From Devosia sp. Root413D1 (lineage in GTDB: Bacteria > Pseudomonadota > Alphaproteobacteria > Rhizobiales > Devosiaceae): DNA of 64,000 nt. Below are positions 53,005-60,918 of this stretch, one piece after another (position 1 is the stretch's first letter; every line of letters starts with the position of its first letter). The stretch covers positions 1 to 64,000 of the forward strand of contig NZ_LMEA01000012.1 of the NCBI RefSeq assembly GCF_001425235.1. The letters are read 5' to 3'. The notes under the pieces were generated by a model. It saw nothing but the letters and a program-made list of their open reading frames with translations, was not told where the DNA came from and did not search any database. Position numbers and translations under genes: made by a program.

Positions 53005-53686
53005 GGACGAGCTGGTGGGGGTCCCGTACCAGCAGCTTCTGTCGACCTCCCACCACCAGCCCGGCCGCCTCCCACGCGGTGAGGATGCGGGAGACGGTGT
53101 GCAGCGTAGTGCCGGTCATCTCGGCGATGTCCTGCTTGGAAATGGGGAAGTCGATGCGGACCCCCTTTTCCTCCTTCTTTCCCGACTGGCTCACGAGGCG
53201 GAGAACCGCGTGGGCGACGCGACGCTCGACCTCCTCGGTCGACAGTTCCCGCAGGCGCTGCTGGGCTTCGAGCAGGCGGCTGCCCATGGTCTGCATGGCA
53301 TTGACGGCCAGCGACGGGTATTGCTCCAGAAAGTCGTTCCAGAGGCTCATGGGCCACGAGAGCACGACGCTCTCCGAAACGGCGGTAGCTGTCCCCGGAT
53401 AGTCCAGCCTGCGCAGCGCCTTGGCGATGCCAAACAAGTCGCCGGGATTGACCATTCGGACCACCACCTGCTGGCCCTCGCTGGTGACCTGCGTCACCCG
53501 CAGGCGACCGTGCAGCAGCACGAAGAACTGGGCCGCTGTCTGGCCCTGCTCGAACACCACGTCCCCGGGAGCATAGCGACGACTGCTCGCCGATCTCAGC
53601 ACGTCGTCGACCTGGCCGGGCTCAAGTTGCTCAAACAGCGCCAGGCCCTGGACCGCAGCGCGGTTGATCTGCGTTTGCGTTTGCAT
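52970..53686 (-). CDS. Crp/Fnr-family regulator, Dnr/NnrR-like
   Basis: 238 aa from ATG 53686 (GAGGAAAG upstream; a TTG at 53701 is possible). The sensor domain VVFEQGQTAAQFFVLLHGRL has no Cys cluster. The helix-turn-helix TTLHTVSRILTAWE follows EMTG. This is the Dnr/NnrR class, which responds to NO, probably through heme. It is last in an apparent operon ycnI-copCD-dnr. It is the natural candidate for the GCAA-type boxes here. Confidence 0.82.
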   Translation of the reverse strand: MQTQTQINRAAVQGLALFEQLEPGQVDDVLRSASSRRYAPGDVVFEQGQTAAQFFVLLHGRLRVTQVTSEGQQVVVRMVNPGDLFGIAKALRRLDYPGTATAVSESVVLSWPMSLWNDFLEQYPSLAVNAMQTMGSRLLEAQQRLRELSTEEVERRVAHAVLRLVSQSGKKEEKGVRIDFPISKQDIAEMTGTTLHTVSRILTAWEAAGLVVGGRQKLLVRDPHQLVLIGDGLKPGYL

Positions 53687-53710
53687 GTCAGCTTTCCTCA
53701 AATCGAGCGG

Positions 53711-55270
53711 TCATTTCACGACAATCGTTCCGGGCAGGCTCACGAGGTCGAAGTCGCTTACCCTGACCTCCACCTTCACCTTCCACTTGCCCGTGATTGG
53801 TAGCGGCGGCACTTCCGCGGTCCATTTCCCTTGGCCCTGCTCGATCGCCTCGAGCTTGATGGGAGCGAGGTCCGGCACCGCAAGCGATAGTGTCACCGAC
53901 CGCGGCTCCTCGATCTGCGCCTCCATCGGGGTGAGCTGGACAGTGGCCAGACCACCGTTCCGCGGGTCGCTTATCGAGAGTTCTGCCATCAAGCCGCTCC
54001 CGTGCAGATGCGCGGTCAGCTCGATCGGTTGCGCGATCAGCACCGCTCTCGGCGGCGGCGTGAAGCGCCAGCCGGCGGCGAGGCCGAGCACGGCAAGCAC
54101 GATGACAACCTCGACGAGTACGAGCCGCCGCAGGGCGGTCTGAGCCCGCATCTCACCAGCGAGAGCTGGCGATGTAAGCCTCCAGCGGTTCCACGCCGCT
54201 ACTGCGAACAGGATTGCAACAAGGACCAGCTTCGCCGCAAGGATGGCCCCGTAGGGCCCGATCCACGCCATGCCCGGCCATCCCAGCTGGATAACTGCGA
54301 GCACGGCTCCCGAGACAAGTACGGCGCCAGCGGGCACCGGGATCATCCGGGAAAACACCGCCAGGCCGCGGGATGCATTGGCGGGGCAAAGGACCAGTTC
54401 GAAGGCCAGCCATGGAAGTGCGCCGATCCACACGGCGAAACCCACGATATGAACTGCAAGCGCCACTCGGGCGACGGCGGAGGGATCGGCCGTAGCGACG
54501 TGCCCCGACGCAGTCATCGCCGCGGCCATCGTCGCAAGCGAAAGCAGCGCGACCACGAGGCGCCACTTTCCGCGGAACGCCGCTGCGAGACCGGCGAGGC
54601 AAACGGCCAGAAGGGCCAGGCCAGCCAGGGCGCCGTAGGACGTCTGGATCGCCGCCGCCGACACTGCTGGATCGAGCACGGCCTCCATGGACCGCCCCGT
54701 CAGATCTAGGCCATGCAGAGGCACGGAGATAGCGATCATCACTGCGCCGAGCCCAAGGGGGCTCCAGGCAACGCGGCCGATGTGCCGGTTTCGCGCGACA
54801 AGCGCGATGAACACGGTTCCGCCAACTCCAAAGAACAGCCCCGCGTACATCAACGTCGTGACGATCCAGATCGCCGGCCGAACCCCATCGTTCGGTTCGG
54901 CGGCCGCCGCTCGCAGTCCACCGGGAACTCCGATGGTCAGGGGCATGGTGCCGGCGACCGGATGGCCGTCCGCCGATACAACACGCCAGCAGAGCAGATA
55001 ACTGCCCTGCCCCGCGGCGGCCGGCATGCGAACGAGGAGACGCCCGCCGTTGGCTGTCCCTTCGAGATTTTCCACGGCGCCGTCGGGTCTCACCAGTGAC
55101 AAAGCCACCGGCGAAATCGGCTCGTTGAAGGTGAGGCTGACGCTCGTGGGGATCGCGGAAAGCTGAGCGTCCGCCGGTGGGACGCTGGAAAGCAGCGACG
55201 CGTGGGCGAATGCCGGCGAGACCGCAAGCATCAGCCAGAACAACAGGATGGCTCGAAAGCACCCACGCAT
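53711..55270 (-). CDS. CopC-CopD fusion, copper binding and uptake protein
   Basis: 519 aa. Signal peptide ending SPAFAHASLL, a CopC beta-barrel whose first mature His (His23) starts the Cu site, then CopD with about eight membrane helices (145-405). A C-terminal periplasmic YtkA-like beta-domain (LTAHLHGSGLMAELSISDPR, ITGKWKVKVEVRVSDFDLVS) completes a three-part architecture. It lies between ycnI and the Dnr-type regulator. It probably brings copper in for the cbb3 oxidase, pseudoazurin or denitrification enzymes. Confidence 0.88.
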   Translation of the reverse strand: MRGCFRAILLFWLMLAVSPAFAHASLLSSVPPADAQLSAIPTSVSLTFNEPISPVALSLVRPDGAVENLEGTANGGRLLVRMPAAAGQGSYLLCWRVVSADGHPVAGTMPLTIGVPGGLRAAAAEPNDGVRPAIWIVTTLMYAGLFFGVGGTVFIALVARNRHIGRVAWSPLGLGAVMIAISVPLHGLDLTGRSMEAVLDPAVSAAAIQTSYGALAGLALLAVCLAGLAAAFRGKWRLVVALLSLATMAAAMTASGHVATADPSAVARVALAVHIVGFAVWIGALPWLAFELVLCPANASRGLAVFSRMIPVPAGAVLVSGAVLAVIQLGWPGMAWIGPYGAILAAKLVLVAILFAVAAWNRWRLTSPALAGEMRAQTALRRLVLVEVVIVLAVLGLAAGWRFTPPPRAVLIAQPIELTAHLHGSGLMAELSISDPRNGGLATVQLTPMEAQIEEPRSVTLSLAVPDLAPIKLEAIEQGQGKWTAEVPPLPITGKWKVKVEVRVSDFDLVSLPGTIVVK

Positions 55271-55283
55271 CGATCGTCAGCCT

Positions 55284-55805
55284 TCAGTGGGTGGCCTCGG
55301 CCGGGCCAAGCTCAAGGCTGGGCGCCGGCATCTCGGCATCCTCGGCCCCTGTTACATCGATCCACGCTTCCTCTGCGCCGTCGCAAAGCTGCACGGTCGG
55401 GAAGTACAATGTCGTGCCCTCGGGGACCGTCGATGCCACCGTGCCCCGGAACACGAACTCGTCGTAGTACGCATCGGGCAATTCGCCGCCGGACCAGACC
55501 ACTTCTGTGACGCCTTCGGTCAGCGGGTTGCCGTGGAGCTCGTAAGTCCCCTGGTAGGGCGACACTGCGGTCTGCAGATCCCAGCCGGCCTTTGGCATCG
55601 GCTTCACATTGATGAAGCCCTCGGGGATGCGAACCTTGATGGCTGTGGTCGCCTTGCCCTCGCAGCCGTGAGGGATGCGAAGCACTGCCTTGTAGGTCGA
55701 TCCCACAGCGGCACTCGGCACTTCCAGCGAGACATGCGCAGCGGCCGGGCCGATGCTGGCCAGACTGAGGAAGGCCAAGGCAATGGTGATCGGGGTGCGC
55801 TTCAT
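55284..55805 (-). CDS. ycnI: YcnI-family (DUF1775) copper-associated periplasmic protein
   Basis: 173 aa. The signal peptide ends SIGPAAAHVSLEVP, leaving the copper-binding His at the mature N-terminus, typical of YcnI. The core PHGCEGKATTAIKVRIPEGF and the conserved Trp in PKAGWDL follow. It is 13 bp upstream of copCD in the same operon. FNR-type box 55 bases before its start. Confidence 0.9.
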   Translation of the reverse strand: MKRTPITIALAFLSLASIGPAAAHVSLEVPSAAVGSTYKAVLRIPHGCEGKATTAIKVRIPEGFINVKPMPKAGWDLQTAVSPYQGTYELHGNPLTEGVTEVVWSGGELPDAYYDEFVFRGTVASTVPEGTTLYFPTVQLCDGAEEAWIDVTGAEDAEMPAPSLELGPAEATH

Positions 55806-55860
55806 CGACAGCTCCTGTTTGATCGGCAGCTGCAGATTGCACATCACGCACAGAGGCGAT

Positions 55861-55874
55861 TTGACGAGGATCAA
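55861..55874. promoter_or_regulatory. FNR/FixK-type box (ycnI-copCD-dnr operon)
   Basis: TTGACGAGGATCAA, 55 bases before ycnI (minus strand). It overlaps the last 4 bases of ubiV. Confidence 0.78.
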
Positions 55875-56806
55875 GCGCCGAGCGGAAGCTCGGGCATCTT
55901 CAGCAGGTGTCCCGGCAAGCCGTGGAGGAATCCGTTCGAGAACTCGGCGCCGGGGTGAATGTCGCGCAACCGCAAAAGGCTCTCGTTGGGGTCCATCCGG
56001 CCCCCGACGACCTCGCGGAACGTCTCGGCAACCCTGGCCATGTCGCAGACTTGCGGAGAGAGGCGCAGGCTTGAAACGCCAGCGGACATCAGCTCGGGCA
56101 CATCCGTTATGAGACACTGGACGGTGCTGGACATGGTTTGCACGCCGTTCAGCGCCAGGAAATGCTGGCCATCGAGCGTATCGACGGCGAGGCCATCGGG
56201 ATCTTCGCCACAGATGAACTTGCAGTTGTCCTTGGTGTTGCCTTTGACCCTTGCATGGGCACATCTCGCCGAGATCGCCAGCGGCACTCGGCCGAACGAG
56301 AAGACCTCGAAGCGGATGTCGGGTGCCCCCTCGACGATGGCCCTGATCGAGCTGGCCGGCAGTTCAGGAGGCAGACAAATGGAGGTCGCCCCTCTTGTAG
56401 CCAGCACCCTGGCTGTCGCTGCGTTGTACACGTTGACCAGCGGACTTACGGCGTGCGGTTTGCCCGCCATTGCGGCGTGAGCACTGAGTTCCGATACCTC
56501 GACTTCGAGGCTCTGCCGGGCAAGACGGTGCGACACCTGGAGTTCCCGTTCGAGCGTCACCAGAGCCAGCGAGGCCAACCTGACCTGCTTCCCGCTCGCG
56601 GCGAGGCGATCCACCACTTTACCAGTGAGCGCATCGTGGAAGTGGGAGCGCTTCGAACAGACGACCTCGCCGACGACCACCGTATCCACGTCGGCCTCAT
56701 CGGCGATGCGGTAGTAGAAGTCTCGCCACGTGGCCGGCTCCCACAGAAACAGCACGGGTCCGAGCGTGAGAGTAGGCGCGGCCCGCCCCAAAGCAGTCAT
56801 CTCCAT
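55871..56806 (-). CDS. ubiV: Oxygen-independent ubiquinone hydroxylation protein UbiV (U32 family)
   Basis: 311 aa, U32 peptidase-like fold. Four Cys in the UbiV spacing: Cys50, then Cys182-X12-Cys195-X3-Cys199 (ARCAHAR and DNCKFICGED), expected to bind 4Fe-4S. With UbiU it hydroxylates the quinone ring without O2, using prephenate as oxygen donor (family knowledge). It overlaps ubiU by 10 bp, last of ubiTUV. Confidence 0.92.
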   Translation of the reverse strand: MEMTALGRAAPTLTLGPVLFLWEPATWRDFYYRIADEADVDTVVVGEVVCSKRSHFHDALTGKVVDRLAASGKQVRLASLALVTLERELQVSHRLARQSLEVEVSELSAHAAMAGKPHAVSPLVNVYNAATARVLATRGATSICLPPELPASSIRAIVEGAPDIRFEVFSFGRVPLAISARCAHARVKGNTKDNCKFICGEDPDGLAVDTLDGQHFLALNGVQTMSSTVQCLITDVPELMSAGVSSLRLSPQVCDMARVAETFREVVGGRMDPNESLLRLRDIHPGAEFSNGFLHGLPGHLLKMPELPLGA

Positions 56807-57777
56807 CGCTTGTCGTACGACCCCGTGGTGGTGCGCTGGCCCTCGCTCAATCGGCGCAGACGCTGGCTGCCGGCTTCGGGTTCAACCCGGCCAGTTTGCT
56901 CCATCGCCTTTCGGATTTCCGAAACGACCTGGGAGACATAGGCGCGGCCGCGTTGCCGGCCCTCGATTTTCAGGGCTGCGACGCCCGCGTCCCGCAGCTC
57001 ATCGATGTGAGACAGGATGTCGAGGCTCACGGGGTCCTCGAAGATATAGCCGTCCGCCCCATCAACGACGAACCGACCTTTGCACAGGGTCGGATAGCCG
57101 GCCGGTTCGCCCTCCGGGAACCGGTTGATGGTGAAGGCTCCAAGCTCCGACACCATGTCGCCGCCGGCCTCGCGATATCGCACGTGGCTGGCAGGGGAAC
57201 ATACGCCGTGCATGTTGGGCGATTTGCTGGTTGCGTACGAAGAGAGTGAACAACGCCCCTCCTCCATTACGCACAGCCCGCCAAAGACGAACACTTCGGT
57301 TTCGCATCGGACCTTGCGTGTGATGGCCGCTACCTCGGCGATAGTCAGCACCCGCGGAAGTACCGCCCGCTTGATCCCGAACGCTGCGACCAGGAAGTCA
57401 ATGTACTCCGCGTTGCAGGCCGCGGCCTGAACCGAAAGGTGCAACCGCTGGGCTGGGTGCTTTTCGGCGGCGTACGCCAACAGTCCGAGGTCGGCCAGAA
57501 TGATGGCGTGCGCCCCTGCCCGCACCGCATCATCGACGGCCTTGATCCAGATCTCCTCAGCGCCAGCCCGCATGAAGGTGTTAATCGCCACAAGGGTCTT
57601 CACCCCTCGGATATTGGCAAGCCCGATTGCCTCGGCGAGTTCGTTTGGCGAAAAGTTCAGGCCGGGGAAATTTCTCGCGTTGGTTTCATTGCGAAAGCCG
57701 CAATAGATCGCGTCGGCGCCAGCCTCGATAGCGTCGCGAAAGGCTGCGGGTGTTCCCGCCGGACAGATCAGTTCCAC
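56797..57777 (-). CDS. ubiU: Oxygen-independent ubiquinone hydroxylation protein UbiU (U32 family)
   Basis: 326 aa. It begins MELICPAGTPAAFRDAIEAG, the U32 start. The cluster Cys are Cys169, Cys176, Cys193 and Cys232, the same positions as those reported for E. coli UbiU, which supports orthology. It forms a heterodimer with UbiV. It overlaps ubiT by 10 bp and ubiV by 10 bp, so the three are made together. Confidence 0.94.
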   Translation of the reverse strand: MELICPAGTPAAFRDAIEAGADAIYCGFRNETNARNFPGLNFSPNELAEAIGLANIRGVKTLVAINTFMRAGAEEIWIKAVDDAVRAGAHAIILADLGLLAYAAEKHPAQRLHLSVQAAACNAEYIDFLVAAFGIKRAVLPRVLTIAEVAAITRKVRCETEVFVFGGLCVMEEGRCSLSSYATSKSPNMHGVCSPASHVRYREAGGDMVSELGAFTINRFPEGEPAGYPTLCKGRFVVDGADGYIFEDPVSLDILSHIDELRDAGVAALKIEGRQRGRAYVSQVVSEIRKAMEQTGRVEPEAGSQRLRRLSEGQRTTTGSYDKRWR

Positions 57778-58274
57778 CGTCGCTCCTCCCGAGCAAGCAG
57801 GTGCGTCCGCAGGCGGTCCAGCACCGTCTGCACGGGCCCCTGCAGTGGACCACGTGCGGGCGCGAAGTCGCGAACGAAGTCCACCGCGTCGTTCTCAACG
57901 GCGTTCCGCAGCGCCAGCACGGCTTCCATGTCTCCATCGATTGAGATCTGCCGGCCGAAGAACTCAGCGTCTCCGTCGAGACGGCCCTCTGCCAGGGCGA
58001 GCAAGAGCACCACCGGACCGGAGATTTTCGCGTCGTATCGAAGGATGCCACCCCGATGCGCGGCTCTGACCCTGGCCAAGCGAGGCGTGACGGCAAACTC
58101 GAAGGGCAGATCAATAGGCGCGAAGCAGTAGGTCTTGCCGCCGAAATCTCCCAGTCGATCGAGGAGTGCCGGATGGCGATCGATGACCCGAGCAAAGGCC
58201 AGCTGGCCCGCTAGCTCCGCTACTGGAACAGGTATCGGCTTGAGCATCTTGGGAACGACAGGCGGCAAGGTCAT
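57768..58274 (-). CDS. ubiT: SCP2-domain ubiquinone accessory protein UbiT
   Basis: 168 aa with an SCP2 sterol/lipid-carrier domain (CFAPIDLPFEFAVTPRLARV, ISGPVVLLLALAEGRLDGDA, FFGRQISIDGDMEAVLALRN). UbiT binds ubiquinone intermediates and is the anaerobic counterpart of UbiJ. First gene of ubiTUV, 51 bases downstream of a Dnr-type box. Confidence 0.92.
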   Translation of the reverse strand: MTLPPVVPKMLKPIPVPVAELAGQLAFARVIDRHPALLDRLGDFGGKTYCFAPIDLPFEFAVTPRLARVRAAHRGGILRYDAKISGPVVLLLALAEGRLDGDAEFFGRQISIDGDMEAVLALRNAVENDAVDFVRDFAPARGPLQGPVQTVLDRLRTHLLAREERRWN

Positions 58275-58325
58275 TTCGGCACTCGAACTGGTGCTGCACG
58301 TTACCCGCCAGCGAGGGAGAGGATT

Positions 58326-58339
58326 TTGCGCCAGCGCAA
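58326..58339. promoter_or_regulatory. Perfect Dnr/NnrR-type box (ubiTUV)
   Basis: TTGCGCCAGCGCAA, TTGCG-N4-CGCAA, 51 bases before ubiT (minus strand). Confidence 0.75.
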
Positions 58340-58351
58340 AGACGCACTCTT

Positions 58352-58693
58352 TCAGCTGACCAACACCTCGAGCTCACGCCGTCGCCGCGGGGACAGGTCG
58401 AGCCGCAGGACGGTTGCGAGCAGCAGTTGCCGCGTCTTGCCCTGCGCGAGGCGAGCCACGCACACCAGGGTGGCTTGGTAGGCATCGAGCCATTTCGGGT
58501 GCCGACGGGAGATAGCCTCGAGACGCATCGCGCTGGCAAGGACTTGCTCGGGTTCCGGCGACGCGACATCGTCCACCAGCCCCGGGAGGCTGACCCAATC
58601 CTGTAGCTCGGATGCCGTTGGGCAGCTGGGACGCCTGGTTTCGACCACCTTGATCCCACCCCAGGAAGTGACGCTCATAGGAAGACTGCTCAT
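58352..58693 (-). CDS. Unknown 113-aa protein between ubiTUV and ubiD
   Basis: 113 aa from ATG 58693 with AGGAG 7 bases upstream. The middle part is helical (PEPEQVLASAMRLEAISRRH, DAYQATLVCVARLAQGKTRQ) and the C-terminus is basic (LSPRRRRELEVLVS). There are two Cys and no membrane segment. The hybrid box at 58745 lies 51 bases upstream, and ubiT follows 77 bp after its stop. I recognise no family. Context suggests an accessory of anaerobic quinone synthesis. Confidence 0.7.
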   Translation of the reverse strand: MSSLPMSVTSWGGIKVVETRRPSCPTASELQDWVSLPGLVDDVASPEPEQVLASAMRLEAISRRHPKWLDAYQATLVCVARLAQGKTRQLLLATVLRLDLSPRRRRELEVLVS

Positions 58694-58744
58694 CTCGACT
58701 CCTGCTCTCGTTCTTCCGGCGTATCGCAACTTGCGCCGGGAATT

Positions 58745-58758
58745 TTGAGGTAGCGCAA
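58745..58758. promoter_or_regulatory. Hybrid FNR/Dnr-type box, divergent
   Basis: TTGAGGTAGCGCAA, half FNR-like and half Dnr-like. It is 51 bases from the 113-aa gene (minus) and 53 bases from ubiD (plus), almost exactly symmetric. Confidence 0.65.
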
Positions 58759-58811
58759 AGACGAGCGGATGATGTCGCGCTAGCTCGGGACGGTGCTTCA
58801 GGGTCAACTCC

Positions 58812-60308
58812 ATGAAAACCGACCGAGATTTGGCCAGCTTCGTTTCGCGTCTCGAGTCGCTCGGTCTGCTGACGCGTATCAGTCGCCCCACTTCGGTGGT
58901 CCACGAGATCACCGAGATCCATCGCCGTGTCCTTGCCGCAGGTGGACCGGCCCTCCTCTTCGAGCGGCCCGTTTCTGCTGCCGGGCAAATCAGCAGCATT
59001 CCTGTCTTGGTCAATCTGTTTGGGACGCGGGAGCGCATAGCCCTTGGGCTTGGCGTCGGCACCGAAGGGATAGGCGAGCTGGCGGAGACGCTGGCTTTCC
59101 TGCGCAACCCGGAGCCGCCACGCGGCTTGAGTTCCGCACTGGAGAAGCTACCGGCGCTGAAGGCTGGCCTCGCGATGGGAACGAAGAAGGTGATCCGCCT
59201 CCGCTGTCAGGAACGGCGGCAGCTTGGCGACGAGGTGGATCTGCCGAGCCTGCCGATCCAGTGGTGCTGGCCCGGGGAGCCCGCACCACTAATCACCTGG
59301 CCGCTCGTGATCACCCGTTCCCCCGACGATCCTGCCGATGTGAATGTCGGCATTTACCGCATGCAGGTTCTGGATCGGGACCGATTGATCGTCCGATGGC
59401 TCGCACACCGTGGCGGCGCCCGCCACCACGCGCTGTGGAAGAGGAAAGGGCTCGACATGCCGATCGCGGTCGTCATCGGCGCGGATCCGGCAACCATACT
59501 CTCCGCCGTCATGCCCCTTCCCGACGGTATGAGCGAGCTCTCGTTTTCGGGCGTCTTGCGCGGAGAACGGCTGAGGGTTGGCACCGGACTGACCGTGGAC
59601 CTTCCCATCCCCGCGAGCGCTGAGATCGTCATCGAGGGACACATCTCGCCTGACGGTGTCGCCGAGGAGGGCCCCTACGGGGATCACACCGGCTACTACA
59701 ACTCGGTCGAGCGCTTCCCGGTGATGCGGGTCTCGGCGATCACGAGCCGCACCTCCCCCATTTATCTTTCGACCTTCACCGGCCGCCCGCCGGACGAGCC
59801 GTCAGTCCTCGGGGAAACCATGACGGAGCTCTTCCTCCCGATCGTCCGACGGCAGTTCCCCGAAATCCGGGACCTGCATCTACCGCCGGAGGCCTGTTCT
59901 TATCGAGCGATGGTCGTCTCCATCGACAAACGCTACCCCGGTCAGGCGAGACGCGTGATGATGGGGCTGTGGTCGGCCCTGCCCCAGTTCACCTACACAA
60001 AACTGATCATCGTCGTGGATCCCGACATCGATGTGCGGAACTGGCACGATGTCATCTGGGCCCTGTCGACCCGGTTCGATGCATCGCGCGACACGATGGT
60101 GGTCGACAACACTCCCATCGACTACCTCGACTTTGCCTCGCCCCAACCAGGGCTGGGAGGCAAGCTGGGCCTCGACGCAACCAACAAACTGGGGCCGGAA
60201 ACCAGCCGCGAATGGGGAAAGCCGCTCGCCATGAGGGACGACGTCATGCGGCGGGTTGACAGCTTCTGGAGCGAACTCGGCCTTGAGCCTCAAAAGGAAT
60301 CCAGATGA
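58812..60308 (+). CDS. ubiD: UbiD-family prenylated-FMN decarboxylase
   Basis: 498 aa, the length of E. coli UbiD. Seen: SFVSRLESLGLLTRI, HRGGARHHALW, EGHISPDGVAEEGPYGDHTG (catalytic Glu/Arg region near 276-295), YRMQVLDRDRLIVRWL and DATNKLGPE near the C-terminus. It decarboxylates 4-hydroxy-3-polyprenylbenzoate in ubiquinone synthesis. ubiX overlaps by 4 bp. The upstream hybrid box suggests this copy serves anaerobic conditions; other UbiD-type substrates cannot be excluded. Confidence 0.9.
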   Translation: MKTDRDLASFVSRLESLGLLTRISRPTSVVHEITEIHRRVLAAGGPALLFERPVSAAGQISSIPVLVNLFGTRERIALGLGVGTEGIGELAETLAFLRNPEPPRGLSSALEKLPALKAGLAMGTKKVIRLRCQERRQLGDEVDLPSLPIQWCWPGEPAPLITWPLVITRSPDDPADVNVGIYRMQVLDRDRLIVRWLAHRGGARHHALWKRKGLDMPIAVVIGADPATILSAVMPLPDGMSELSFSGVLRGERLRVGTGLTVDLPIPASAEIVIEGHISPDGVAEEGPYGDHTGYYNSVERFPVMRVSAITSRTSPIYLSTFTGRPPDEPSVLGETMTELFLPIVRRQFPEIRDLHLPPEACSYRAMVVSIDKRYPGQARRVMMGLWSALPQFTYTKLIIVVDPDIDVRNWHDVIWALSTRFDASRDTMVVDNTPIDYLDFASPQPGLGGKLGLDATNKLGPETSREWGKPLAMRDDVMRRVDSFWSELGLEPQKESR

Positions 60309-60907
60309 CACACCGCGTCGTAGTCGCCATTTCTGGCGCCTCGGGTGCAGCACTTGGCGTTCGCGTTCTGCAGCTCCTTGCTGCGGCCGAGGGCGTGGAG
60401 ACCCACCTGGTCGTCTCCAGGTCCGCCGAGCTAACCCTGGAGCACGAGGTCGGCCCCGAGGCGATCCACTCGCTCCGCGAACTCGCGGACGTGGTTCACC
60501 CGATCGACGCCATCGGAGCGACGATTGCGAGCGGATCGTTTCGCACCAGCGGAATGATCGTGGCCCCGTGCTCGATGCGCACCCTGGGCGCCATAGTGTC
60601 CAGCCTATCCGATAATCTGCTGGTGCGGACGGCCGACGTACACCTCAAGGAGAGGCGCCGGCTCGTCCTCCTGACGCGCGAGACCCCGCTGCACCTCGGA
60701 CACCTTCGCGCGATGCTTGCGGCGACGGAAATGGGCGCCATCATCGCACCGCCGGTCCCGGCATTCTACCGCCGGCCCCAATCCGTGGATGACATCGTAG
60801 AAGCAACGGCGGCCCGCGCGATCGATCTCCTGGGCATCGGTCTAGATGTCGATTCCGGTCGCTGGGCAGGCCTGGACACCGAACGAACCGGGCTGGAATC
60901 GTCCTAG
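60305..60907 (+). CDS. ubiX: Flavin prenyltransferase UbiX
   Basis: 200 aa. It has MTHRVVVAISGASGAALGVR at the start, then SGMIVAPCSMRTLGAIVSSL, LKERRRLVLLTRETPLHLGH and PPVPAFYRRPQSVDDIVE. It makes the prenylated FMN cofactor that UbiD needs. It is coupled to ubiD by a 4-bp ATGA overlap, so cofactor and enzyme are made together. Confidence 0.96.
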   Translation: MTHRVVVAISGASGAALGVRVLQLLAAAEGVETHLVVSRSAELTLEHEVGPEAIHSLRELADVVHPIDAIGATIASGSFRTSGMIVAPCSMRTLGAIVSSLSDNLLVRTADVHLKERRRLVLLTRETPLHLGHLRAMLAATEMGAIIAPPVPAFYRRPQSVDDIVEATAARAIDLLGIGLDVDSGRWAGLDTERTGLESS

Positions 60908-60918
60908 CTACTGCGTCC

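Noticed and set aside
57541-57554. TTGATCCAGATCTC as another FNR box
   Set aside because: The second half-site is not TCAA, and it lies deep inside ubiU coding sequence.
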